Origin: Phocaeicola faecalis
Lineage (GTDB): Bacteria > Bacteroidota > Bacteroidia > Bacteroidales > Bacteroidaceae
Direction: 5' to 3'
Assembly: GCF_021730445.1 (NCBI RefSeq)
Contig: NZ_JADNRM010000017.1
Coordinates: forward strand, 38,101-102,100
DNA length: 64,000 bases
Of this stretch, positions 24,476-32,433 are shown in pieces. Positions within the stretch are counted from its first letter, which is position 1; every line of letters begins with the position of its first letter. Under the pieces are notes generated by a model. It ran no database searches. It was not told the DNA's origin and saw only the letters and a program-made list of their open reading frames with translations. Both the position numbers and the translations under genes were made by a program.

Positions 24476-26056
24476 ATGGTTAGAAAATTCGATTTCCTTG
24501 TGATCGGCTCCGGAATTGCCGGAATGAGTTTCGCACTGAAAGTGGCTCACAAAGGCAAGGTTGCCCTCATTTGTAAAGCCGGGCTGGAAGAAGCCAATAC
24601 CTATTTTGCTCAGGGAGGTATCTCATCTGTTACCAACCTGAAAGTAGACAATTTCGAAAAGCACATTGAAGATACAATGATTGCCGGTGACTGGATTAGT
24701 GACCGTGCAGCCGTGGAAAAAGTTGTGCGCGAAGCTCCATCGCAGATTCAAGAGTTGATAAAATGGGGAGTAGAGTTTGATAAAAAAGAAAACGGAGAGT
24801 TTGACTTACATAAAGAAGGAGGACATTCCGAATTCCGTATCCTGCACCACAAAGACAATACCGGCGCAGAGATACAGACAAGCCTCATCGAGACTGTAAA
24901 AGCCCACCCCAATATTACGGTTTTCACTGACCATTATGCAGTTGAAATCATTACCCAGCATCATTTGGGCATCATTGTGACCCGCCACACTCCGGGCATT
25001 AAATGTTTTGGTGCGTATGTGCTGAACGAAAGCACCGGAGAAGTGGATACTTTCCTGTCAAAAGTGACTATTATGGCTACTGGAGGTTGTGAAGCCGTTT
25101 ACCGCAATACCACCAATCCGCTGGTAGCCACCGGCGACGGTATCGCCATGGTATATCGTGCCAAAGGCGCAGTGAAAGATATGGAGTTCATTCAGTTCCA
25201 TCCCACTGCCCTCTTTCATCCGGGCGACCGTCCCAGCTTCCTCATCACTGAGGCTATGCGCGGTTACGGTGCCGTGTTGAAAAACCAAAGCGGTGAGGAA
25301 TTTATGCAGAAATATGATCCGCGTCTGTCGCTTGCTCCGCGCGACATCGTGGCACGTGCCATCGACAGCGAAATGAAACAACGCGGTGAAGACCATGTTT
25401 ATCTGGATGTCACCCACAAAAACCCGGAAGAAACAAAGAAGCATTTTCCCAATATTTATAAGAAATGTCTCAGTCTGGGTATCGATATTACCAAAGACTA
25501 CATTCCTGTTGCACCGGCTGCTCACTATCTGTGCGGAGGCATTAAGGTGGATTTGGACGGACAGTCCAGTATCAACCGCTTGTACGCCATCGGCGAATGT
25601 TCCTGTACGGGACTGCACGGCGGCAACCGTCTGGCATCCAACTCACTGATTGAAGCAGTGGTCTACGCCGATGCTGCGGCCAAACATGCCTTGAGTGTAC
25701 TCGACCGTTATGATTACAATGAGGACATTCCCGAATGGAACGATGACGGCACGATGAATAATGAAGAACGTGTGCTGATTACACAGAGCATGAAGGAAGT
25801 GAACCAGATTATGGAAGCCTATGTGGGTATCGTGCGCAGTAATACTCGCCTGATTCGTGCCTGGAACCGTTTGGACATTCTATATGAAGAAACCGAACGA
25901 CTGTTTAAGCGCTGCAAGGCATCACGCGAACTGTGTGAATTGCGCAACATGATTAACATTGGTTACCTGATTACGCGTCAGGCAATGGAACGCAAAGAAA
26001 GCCGCGGCCTGCACTACACGATTGATTATCCGCATGCCGAAGCAGAAAAGAAATAA
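24476..26056 (+). CDS. nadB: L-aspartate oxidase
   Basis: This 526-residue FAD enzyme oxidises L-aspartate (or uses fumarate as acceptor) to iminoaspartate, the first step of de novo NAD synthesis. The FAD motif GSGIAGMSFALKVA is near 11-24. QGGISSV near 45-51 is the substrate-loop signature, and the catalytic region has FIQFHPTALFHPG with the succinate-dehydrogenase-like EAMRGYGAVL. The C-terminal helical domain is complete. The partner quinolinate synthase gene, nadA, is 15 kb away on the same strand, so the two are not one operon here. Confidence 0.96.
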   Translation: MVRKFDFLVIGSGIAGMSFALKVAHKGKVALICKAGLEEANTYFAQGGISSVTNLKVDNFEKHIEDTMIAGDWISDRAAVEKVVREAPSQIQELIKWGVEFDKKENGEFDLHKEGGHSEFRILHHKDNTGAEIQTSLIETVKAHPNITVFTDHYAVEIITQHHLGIIVTRHTPGIKCFGAYVLNESTGEVDTFLSKVTIMATGGCEAVYRNTTNPLVATGDGIAMVYRAKGAVKDMEFIQFHPTALFHPGDRPSFLITEAMRGYGAVLKNQSGEEFMQKYDPRLSLAPRDIVARAIDSEMKQRGEDHVYLDVTHKNPEETKKHFPNIYKKCLSLGIDITKDYIPVAPAAHYLCGGIKVDLDGQSSINRLYAIGECSCTGLHGGNRLASNSLIEAVVYADAAAKHALSVLDRYDYNEDIPEWNDDGTMNNEERVLITQSMKEVNQIMEAYVGIVRSNTRLIRAWNRLDILYEETERLFKRCKASRELCELRNMINIGYLITRQAMERKESRGLHYTIDYPHAEAEKK

Positions 26057-26060
26057 TAGA

Positions 26061-28424
26061 ATGAAAAAAAGTATTTTGACTCTATGCCTACTGGTACAAG
26101 TATTGTTCCTGTGGGCACAGAATCAATATTATGTGGCTCCCGATGGGAATGACAGTCACGACGGAAGCCTCCAAAAACCTTTCCGAACCATTGAGCGGGC
26201 ACAATTGAAAGCTCGAAAAGCTCAGGGCGAAACAACCATCTATTTGCGTAAAGGTATCTATCGATTGGAGCGTCCTATAATCTTCACTCCCGAAGACGGT
26301 GGAAAAGAGAAACCATTATCCATACGTGCCTTCCGAAACGAACAGGTAACATTGTCCGGCGGAAAAGTGTTGCATCCTGCATGGAAACCTTATAAAAAAG
26401 GTATCCTGACAGCAGTTCTCCAAGAAGAAATACATCATCCGGATATGCTGTTGAGTAACGGAAACATCCGCCACATGGCACGTTATCCCAATTTCGACTC
26501 CACAGCAGTGCGTTTCAACGGTACCTCAGCCGATGCCACCGCTCCCCGGCGGGTAAAAAGCTGGAAACATCCCGAAGGAGGATACCTCCATGCCATGCAC
26601 ATAAGCGACTGGGGGGATTTCCACTACCGCATCACCGGTAAAGACAAAGCCGGAAAACTGATGTTGGAAGGCGGGTGGCAGAACAACCGCCAATCAGGAC
26701 TGCACGCCAAGAACCGGATGGTAGAAAATATATTCGAAGAGCTGGATGCTCCGGGCGAATGGTTCTATCAGGCGGAATCTTCTACCTTATATTATTATCC
26801 CATGCCGGACGAGAACGTGGAAACAGCCGTTTTCGAGACTCCCATACTCAAGCATCTGATTGAATTCCGCGGCTCGGAACAACAGCCGGTCACTCACATC
26901 ACGATACAGGGAATCGAACTGACACAAACATTGCGTACTTTTATGGATAAGTACGAACCGTTGCTCCGCTCCGACTGGATGGTCTATCGGGGAGGCGCCG
27001 TAGTGTTTGAGGGGACGGAAGACTGTTCGCTGAAAGATTGCTATCTTCATAATTTGGGAGGAAACGCAGTCTTCTTCTCCTGTTATAACCGCCGCTCCAC
27101 CGTATCGGGTTCTCATTTCACCCGTATCGGAGCCAGTGCCGTTTGCTTTGTAGGCGACCCGAATGCTGTCCGCTCTCCAAGTTTTGAATACAATGAGTCT
27201 GTATCGGCCGAGAAACTGAATCGTACGCCCGGTCCTATAGGAAATAACTATCCGGCTCATTGCCTGGTATATGACAACCTGATTCATTCTATCGGCCTGT
27301 TCGAGAAACAGATTACGGGAGTGGAGCTATCCATGTGCCAGCACATCACTGTCAGCCACAACAGCATCTATGATACTCCGCGTGCCGGTATCAACGTCAG
27401 CGAAGGAACTTGGGGCGGGCATATCATCGAATTCAACGATGTGTTTGACACTGTAAAAGAAACCGGTGACCATGGTTCCTTCAATTCTTGGGGACGTGAC
27501 CGTTTCTGGCATCCTCACCGCCAAGTAATGGATTCGTTGGTAAATGCCGAACCCTCACTGATTCTGGCAGACGTCACTTCGCCCATCGTATTGCGGTATA
27601 ATCGTTTTCGCTGCGACAGAGGTTGGGACATTGACTTGGACGACGGCTCCAGCAATTACCACATTTATAACAATCTGTGCCTGAACGGAGGCATCAAACT
27701 GCGCGAAGGCTTCTATCGGGTGGTAGAAAACAATATCATGATTAATAACTCTTTCCATCCTCACGTATGGTTCAAGAACAGCGGCGATGTGTTCACCCGT
27801 AATATTGTGATGTCTTCCTACCGACCGATTCAAGTCCGCCACTGGGGGCTGGAAGTGGATTATAATATCTTCACCGACAGCACTGCCTACCAAAAAGCCC
27901 GCCAGCTGAATACCGATGCACACTCCATTGTATGCACTCCCGCCTTCCTTAACCCCGACCGGGGAGATTATCGAATTGACAACCGTTCGGATGCCATTTT
28001 CCGTTGTGGCTTCCGCAACTTTGACATGGATAGATTCGGAGTTGTCTCACCCCGACTGAAAGCACTGGCCAAGACTCCCGCATTTCCCAAACCCATTTTC
28101 ATGGAAGAAGGAAAAGCACATGCCACTATCGAATGGAAAGGACTGCGAATCAAAAATTTGGATACCTTGGGCGAACGTTCTGCTACCGGTATGGATACGG
28201 AACGCGGTGTGTATGTCATTTCGGTCAATGCACTGGGTGGTGTGCTGCGTGACTATATCCGCCCCAACGATGTGATTTTGGAGTTGGGCGGAAAATCCGT
28301 GAACAACTTGGACGACTTGCAGAAAGCAGTTCAGGCAGCAGATTTAAAGCAACCGCAAACCATGGTTATCTTCCGAAGCCAGAAAGAAAACAAACTGACT
28401 TTACCGGGAAATCTCCTGAAATAA
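26061..28424 (+). CDS. Secreted right-handed beta-helix protein with C-terminal PDZ domain
   Basis: The product is 787 residues. The ATG at 26061 is chosen because it begins a clear signal peptide (KKSILTLCLLVQVLFLWAQ); the earlier ATG overlaps nadB. YYVAPDGNDSHDGSLQKPFRT is the standard opening of secreted parallel beta-helix enzymes. Beta-helix turns rich in N and G run through about 270-640. The last 110 residues form a PDZ-like domain (VNALGGVLRDYIRPNDVILELGGKSVNNLDDLQKAV). Related folds occur in glycoside hydrolases such as GH120/GH141, but I cannot identify catalytic residues, so polysaccharide cleavage is only a guess. It starts 4 bases after nadB yet has no metabolic link with it. Confidence 0.72.
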   Translation: MKKSILTLCLLVQVLFLWAQNQYYVAPDGNDSHDGSLQKPFRTIERAQLKARKAQGETTIYLRKGIYRLERPIIFTPEDGGKEKPLSIRAFRNEQVTLSGGKVLHPAWKPYKKGILTAVLQEEIHHPDMLLSNGNIRHMARYPNFDSTAVRFNGTSADATAPRRVKSWKHPEGGYLHAMHISDWGDFHYRITGKDKAGKLMLEGGWQNNRQSGLHAKNRMVENIFEELDAPGEWFYQAESSTLYYYPMPDENVETAVFETPILKHLIEFRGSEQQPVTHITIQGIELTQTLRTFMDKYEPLLRSDWMVYRGGAVVFEGTEDCSLKDCYLHNLGGNAVFFSCYNRRSTVSGSHFTRIGASAVCFVGDPNAVRSPSFEYNESVSAEKLNRTPGPIGNNYPAHCLVYDNLIHSIGLFEKQITGVELSMCQHITVSHNSIYDTPRAGINVSEGTWGGHIIEFNDVFDTVKETGDHGSFNSWGRDRFWHPHRQVMDSLVNAEPSLILADVTSPIVLRYNRFRCDRGWDIDLDDGSSNYHIYNNLCLNGGIKLREGFYRVVENNIMINNSFHPHVWFKNSGDVFTRNIVMSSYRPIQVRHWGLEVDYNIFTDSTAYQKARQLNTDAHSIVCTPAFLNPDRGDYRIDNRSDAIFRCGFRNFDMDRFGVVSPRLKALAKTPAFPKPIFMEEGKAHATIEWKGLRIKNLDTLGERSATGMDTERGVYVISVNALGGVLRDYIRPNDVILELGGKSVNNLDDLQKAVQAADLKQPQTMVIFRSQKENKLTLPGNLLK

Positions 28425-28433
28425 GACGAAAGT

Positions 28434-28574
28434 GTGTCAAAACTAAACCGGTCTATCCCATCGTCAGCTGTAGGGGCAGGATTTGCCTGCCCGAAGACAC
28501 AAAGTAAACTGTTTTCGGGCGAGCGAACCTCGCCCCTACGAACGAAACGACGGCATTATCCACGTTTTGACACA
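28434..28574. repeat. Dispersed palindromic repeat, copy A
   Basis: The unit begins TGTGTCAAAACTAAACC and ends CACGTTTTGACACA. Inside, GTAGGGGCAGG...CTGCCCGAAGACAC and GTTTTCGGGCGAGCGAACC...GCCCCTAC form a long imperfect stem. It is nearly identical to the inverted copy at 42810-42952. A second GTTTTGACACA with AAAAGGAGAG follows to 28606. There is no coding capacity. It may act as a terminator for the convergent genes beside it. Confidence 0.8.
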
Positions 28575-28637
28575 ACCCCTTCGATAAAAGGAGAGTTTTG
28601 ACACATCTCCCACCGTAAACGGATAATTCTATCTCAA

Positions 28638-29216
28638 TTAATAATTGTTCTTCTTTACTTCGAAGTAAGCCTGCGGATGCAAACATGCCGGACATACTTC
28701 AGGAGCTTCTGTACCTACATAAATGTAACCACAGTTACGGCACTGCCATACAGTCTCTTCTGCCTTTTTGAATACTGTACCTTCTTCTACATTCTTCAAC
28801 AAAGCCAAGTATCTTTCTTCATGACCCTTTTCTGCTTCAGCAATTCTGCGATACATAGTAGCGATAGCCGGAAAACCTTCTTCATCGGCTACATCAGCAA
28901 AATGAGGATAATCAGTCGTCCATTCTTCATTTTCTCCGGCAGCGGCAGCTTTCAAATTTTCCATTGTAGTGCCGATTATACCTGCAGGATAGCTGGCAGT
29001 AATTTCTACCATACCACCTTCCAACCACTTAAACATACGTTTTGCATGTTCCTTTTCCTGGTCGGCTGTTTCAGTGAAAATAGCAGCGATTTGTTCATAA
29101 CCTTCTTTCTTTGCAACACTTGCAAAGTAAGTATAACGCATTCTAGCTTGTGATTCACCTGCAAATGAAGTCAGCAAGTGTTTCTCTGTCTGTGTACCTT
29201 TAATGCTCTTAGCCAT
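28638..29216 (-). CDS. rbr: Rubrerythrin
   Basis: This 192-residue non-haem iron peroxidase detoxifies hydrogen peroxide in anaerobes. The four-helix di-iron domain carries the ligands in [20 protein letters not shown] and [10 protein letters not shown]. The C-terminal rubredoxin-like domain has [10 protein letters not shown] and [11 protein letters not shown], four cysteines for one iron. The length is normal for the family. It is transcribed alone, and the promoter has a -7 box at 29270-29277 with an overlapping palindrome that could bind a peroxide- or metal-sensing repressor. Confidence 0.95.
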   Translation of the reverse strand: MAKSIKGTQTEKHLLTSFAGESQARMRYTYFASVAKKEGYEQIAAIFTETADQEKEHAKRMFKWLEGGMVEITASYPAGIIGTTMENLKAAAAGENEEWTTDYPHFADVADEEGFPAIATMYRRIAEAEKGHEERYLALLKNVEEGTVFKKAEETVWQCRNCGYIYVGTEAPEVCPACLHPQAYFEVKKNNY

Positions 29217-29269
29217 AATTATTAGTTTTATTAGTTAGTTATTCTTTCTATCATCCTTGTTTGATGATG

Positions 29270-29310
29270 CAAAGATATATATTATATTTCAAAATTGTAT
29301 TTATTACAAT
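29270..29310 (-). promoter_or_regulatory. Rubrerythrin promoter with ATTGTA-N5-TACAAT palindrome
   Basis: On the minus strand the -7 element TATCTTTG occupies 29277-29270. ATTGTA-TTTAT-TACAAT (29294-29310) sits where the -33 element would be, so a protein bound there would block RNA polymerase. The AT-rich dyad recalls PerR/Fur-type boxes, but the exact regulator is inferred. Confidence 0.6.
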
Positions 29311-29334
29311 TATAAATTTATACTTAATTAAATA

Positions 29335-29372
29335 TTCACTTTATATAAAGTGAACAATAACACCTATATTTG
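29335..29372 (+). promoter_or_regulatory. 20-base perfect palindrome and -7 box upstream of the DUF4884 gene
   Basis: TTCACTTTATATAAAGTGAA (29335-29354) is fully palindromic and ends 10 bases before the -7 element TATATTTG (29365-29372). It therefore covers the -33 region of the DUF4884 promoter, a classical operator position. It is also 58 bases from the rubrerythrin -7 box. Confidence 0.65.
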
Positions 29373-29401
29373 TGTTCACAACAACATTAACATTTTTCAC
29401 T

Positions 29402-29671
29402 ATGAAGACCATCATCAAATTATTCACCCTTTCCTTCCTGTCTATAATAGGATTTAATTCGTGCGCATCCGTGCCGTTAAAGGTCGGAGAATCTGAAAAT
29501 AACTCCACTTACACCGTCAGCTACCTGTTCGAACATGATGGTTGCAAGGTATATCGTTTTTACGATAAAGGAAATTATGTCTACTTCACTACGAGAGGAG
29601 ATGTAACCAGCATCACAAATGATTCCACCGCCCAACGCACCATTACTATCAACAAAACACCCTATAAATAA
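29402..29671 (+). CDS. Small DUF4884-type lipoprotein
   Basis: This is an 89-residue protein. The start MKTIIKLFTLSFLSIIGFNSCAS is chosen because it gives a proper lipoprotein signal with cysteine at 21. The mature part (YTVSYLFEHDGCKVYRFYDKGNYVYFTTRGDVTSI) is a compact beta domain typical of DUF4884, a small Bacteroides family of unknown function. It is divergent from rubrerythrin, with a strong palindrome in the shared region, so joint stress control is possible. Confidence 0.75.
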   Translation: MKTIIKLFTLSFLSIIGFNSCASVPLKVGESENNSTYTVSYLFEHDGCKVYRFYDKGNYVYFTTRGDVTSITNDSTAQRTITINKTPYK

Positions 29672-29712
29672 CAAAAATAAGAATTTGAATATAATAATAC
29701 ATTAATTTTATC

Positions 29713-29720
29713 TACTTTTG
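29713..29720 (+). promoter_or_regulatory. -7 element of the SulP gene
   Basis: TACTTTTG fits TAnnTTTG and lies 38 bases before the ATG. A TTTG at 29684-29687 is 25 bases upstream, somewhat long for a -33 element. Confidence 0.5.
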
Positions 29721-29757
29721 CAATTCGTTTAAAATCATAGCATAAAGTAGTTAACAA

Positions 29758-31440
29758 ATGAAAGCATTTGAATTCAGACCAAAGCTCTTCACTACATTAA
29801 AAGATTATTCGAAAGAGAGCTTCATGGCCGACCTCATGGCCGGCATTATCGTAGGTATCGTTGCACTTCCCCTGGCTATTGCATTTGGTATTGCTTCAGG
29901 AGTATCTCCCGAAAAAGGTATTATCACTGCTATTGTTGCAGGCTTTATCATTTCTTTATTGGGAGGAAGCAAAGTACAAATCGGTGGGCCGACAGGCGCG
30001 TTTATCGTTATCATTTACGGCATCATCCAAGAGTATGGCATCAGCGGGCTGACAGTGGCAACCCTGATGGCAGGTATACTCCTTATTCTATTAGGAGTGT
30101 TTAAACTGGGGGCTGTCATCAAATTCATTCCTTATCCCATCATTGTCGGCTTTACCAGTGGTATTGCCGTTACTATCTTCACTACACAGATAGCTGATAT
30201 CTTCGGCCTCAACTTTGGGGGAGAGAAAGTCCCCGGAGACTTTATCGGCAAATGGATGATTTATTTCCGCCACTTTGATACAGTGAATTGGTGGAATGCC
30301 ATTGTCAGTGTGGTCAGTGTATTCATCATTGCCATCACTCCTAAATTCTCAAAAAAGATTCCCGGTTCGTTAATATCCATCATCGTAGTAACAATTGCAG
30401 TCTATCTGATGAAGACTTACGGAGGGATTACCTGCATTGATACGATTGGCGACCGATTCACCATCCAATCACAACTTCCCGATGCAGTGGTACCCGAATT
30501 AAATTGGGAAGCAATCAAGAACCTGTTTCCCGTAGCCATAACAATTGCCGTATTGGGTGCCATCGAATCATTACTTTCGGCTGCCGTTGCCGACGGTGTA
30601 ATCGGCGACCGTCATGATTCAAACACAGAGCTGATAGCCCAAGGTGCAGCCAATATCGTTGCTCCTCTTTTCGGAGGCATCCCTGCTACCGGTGCCATTG
30701 CGCGTACCATGACCAATATCAACAACGGCGGTAAATCTCCGGTAGCCGGCATTATTCATGCTGTCGTATTACTGCTCATCCTGCTCTTCCTGATGCCGTT
30801 GGCACAATATATCCCGATGGCTTGTCTGGCCGGCGTGTTAGTCATTGTATCTTATAACATGAGTGGCTGGCGCACCTTTAAGGCATTACTCAAGAATCCG
30901 AAATCGGACGTGACAGTGTTATTGATTACTTTCTTCCTGACAGTCATTTTCGACTTGACAGTCGCTATTGAAGTAGGGTTGCTGATTGCCTGCGTGCTGT
31001 TTATGAAACGTGTTATGGAAACCACCGATATTTCGGTTATCAAAGATGAGATTGACCCCAACACGGAGACAGACGCCAATGTGCACGAAGAACATTTACT
31101 TGTCCCCGCAGGTGTAGAAGTATACGAAATCAACGGCCCGTATTTCTTCGGTATCGCCACCAAATTCGAAGAAATCATGTCTGAACTGGGCGACCGCCCT
31201 AAAGTACGTATCATCCGTATGCGTAAAGTGCCATTCATTGATTCTACCGGCATTCACAACCTCACCAGTCTTTGTGAAATGTCCAAGAAAGAAAACATCC
31301 ACATCGTACTTTCGGGTGTAAACGAAAAGGTGCATAAAGTATTGGAGAAAGCCGGTTTTTATGATTTGCTCGGCGAAGACAACATTTGTCCCAATATCAA
31401 TGTAGCTCTTGAAAAAGCCAAAGCCATCGTAGAGAAATAA
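29758..31440 (+). CDS. SulP family anion transporter with STAS domain
   Basis: This 560-residue inner-membrane protein has about 10-14 hydrophobic segments from 25 to 430. It includes the SulP signature region (GIIVGIVALPLAIAFGIASGVSPEKGIITAIVAGF) and the conserved core LGAIESLLSAAVADGVIGDRHDSNTELIAQGAANIVAPLFGGIPATGAIARTMTNINNGGKSPVAG (described here in parts). A cytoplasmic STAS domain at about 450-555 contains the phosphoacceptor-like serine in PFIDSTGIHNL. The family moves sulfate, bicarbonate or dicarboxylates; the substrate cannot be told from sequence. It has its own promoter and terminator and no neighbouring sulfate assimilation genes, so bicarbonate or another anion is as likely. 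Confidence 0.92.
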   Translation: MKAFEFRPKLFTTLKDYSKESFMADLMAGIIVGIVALPLAIAFGIASGVSPEKGIITAIVAGFIISLLGGSKVQIGGPTGAFIVIIYGIIQEYGISGLTVATLMAGILLILLGVFKLGAVIKFIPYPIIVGFTSGIAVTIFTTQIADIFGLNFGGEKVPGDFIGKWMIYFRHFDTVNWWNAIVSVVSVFIIAITPKFSKKIPGSLISIIVVTIAVYLMKTYGGITCIDTIGDRFTIQSQLPDAVVPELNWEAIKNLFPVAITIAVLGAIESLLSAAVADGVIGDRHDSNTELIAQGAANIVAPLFGGIPATGAIARTMTNINNGGKSPVAGIIHAVVLLLILLFLMPLAQYIPMACLAGVLVIVSYNMSGWRTFKALLKNPKSDVTVLLITFFLTVIFDLTVAIEVGLLIACVLFMKRVMETTDISVIKDEIDPNTETDANVHEEHLLVPAGVEVYEINGPYFFGIATKFEEIMSELGDRPKVRIIRMRKVPFIDSTGIHNLTSLCEMSKKENIHIVLSGVNEKVHKVLEKAGFYDLLGEDNICPNINVALEKAKAIVEK

Positions 31441-31543
31441 AATCGGGCTGCCCGACTGAAAGAGATTATTTATTGATAAATGAGGGTGCCGAAACTCTCA
31501 TTAACTAAAAGTCGGGAATGTGTCAAAACTTCCCTTTTATCGA

Positions 31544-31581
31544 AATCACCCTCGCTACAGCTGCCTGTGGCGAGGGTGATT
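31544..31581. terminator. Terminator after SulP
   Basis: AATCACCCTCGC / GCGAGGGTGATT form a perfect 12-base stem with a 14-base loop, followed by TTTT on the plus strand. The preceding bases GTGTCAAAACTTCCCTTTTATCGA match the edge of the dispersed repeat at 42,9xx. Confidence 0.82.
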
Positions 31582-31717
31582 TTTAGTTTATGAGCGTACG
31601 GAGAAAACAATTGTTTTTATCTCCCTATATAATACCGCGGACAAAGGGAAGACTAAGCTGTTTCTTACTGTCAGCCAAGGTCTTTTAAACGTAAGATTAT
31701 TACAGACTACGACAATG

Positions 31718-31795
31718 GACTGTACAGTCCATTATAGCAGACCGTACAGTCCATTGCAGCAGACTGTACGATTCGCTGTGGGAGACTGTAGTAAT
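31718..31795. repeat. 22-base tandem repeat with flanking inverted repeat
   Basis: There are three full units and a partial fourth: GACTGTACAGTCCATTATAG-CA, GACCGTACAGTCCATTGCAG-CA, GACTGTACGATTCGCTGTGG-GA and GACTGTAG. The flanks GTAAGATTATTACAG (from 31691) and its near complement CTGTAGTAATCTTAC (31786-31800) enclose the array. It lies in a 427-base gap with no gene (31441-31867). The individual units contain the small palindrome TGTACA. Confidence 0.7.
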
Positions 31796-31867
31796 CTTAC
31801 TTATAGAAGGGCTTAATCTAAAGGATGAAAACGCTTAATCTGACTAATGAAATGTATAGCCGCTATT

Positions 31868-32029
31868 TTACTTCTTAAAAATCAGATACCACACAACAGA
31901 AGAAGCGACTAAAAAATAGACAGCAAAGAAATCTCTGTAATGTGATACCCAATCAAAATGAAACGAAAAAAATAAAGAAAAGGCGTATAACACCCATAGC
32001 CCCCATCCTATAGCTTTTCTTTTTTTCAT
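31868..32029 (-). CDS. Tiny membrane protein (53 residues)
   Basis: MKKRKAIGWGLWVLYAFSLF and then FSFHFDWVSHYRDFF and VYFLVASSVVWYLIFKK give two membrane helices joined by a short charged loop, with both ends basic and inside. The ATG overlaps the stop of the gene upstream by 4 bases (ATGA), a strong sign that it is translated. I recognise no family. It may be a small envelope or signalling peptide linked to the divergent two-component genes. Confidence 0.6.
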   Translation of the reverse strand: MKKRKAIGWGLWVLYAFSLFFSFHFDWVSHYRDFFAVYFLVASSVVWYLIFKK

Positions 32030-32226
32030 TGACTAACCTCCCAACGATTATTATCATCCAAACAAATTACTGAGTCAAACGGAATACTAGCCTCAGTATT
32101 ACAAACCTGGACGTTGGGGAAACTCTGCATTGATTTTACACCAACACCATAAGCTTCTTCTGGGAAGCAGAAAACGAACAAACTCCCTATAGACACAAAT
32201 AATGAATAAACAGAGAAAAAATGCAT
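32026..32226 (-). CDS. Small secreted protein (66 residues)
   Basis: A signal-like N-terminus (MHFFSVYSLFVSIGSLFVFC) is followed by FPEEAYGVGVKSMQSFPNVQ and a C-terminal segment with two cysteines (VCNTEASIPFDSVICLDDNN). A -7 box TACTTTTG lies about 55 bases upstream on the minus strand (around 32276-32283). It is coupled by ATGA to the tiny membrane protein gene and divergent from a sensor kinase gene. No family is recognised; the length suggests a peptide signal or a small envelope subunit. Confidence 0.55.
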   Translation of the reverse strand: MHFFSVYSLFVSIGSLFVFCFPEEAYGVGVKSMQSFPNVQVCNTEASIPFDSVICLDDNNRWEVSQ

Positions 32227-32433
32227 ACCTATAAGTTTTTAATTAGTTGGTAAATTGTATTTATGTTAATATTACAAAAGTAAATCACTCCTCCCGAACT
32301 CTGTGTTATCGGATTGTTATCTTTATGTTAATTGTGTGTCTATAGAATTTGGGACTTTGATGTTGCAACGATAATAGAAAACATTCCAATAATATGTTAT
32401 CCGATTTTAAGAATAAGTCCCTATATTTGGCAA

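Noticed and set aside
31718..31795. Possible CRISPR array
   Set aside because: Units are 22 bases in direct tandem without spacers, and no cas genes are present.
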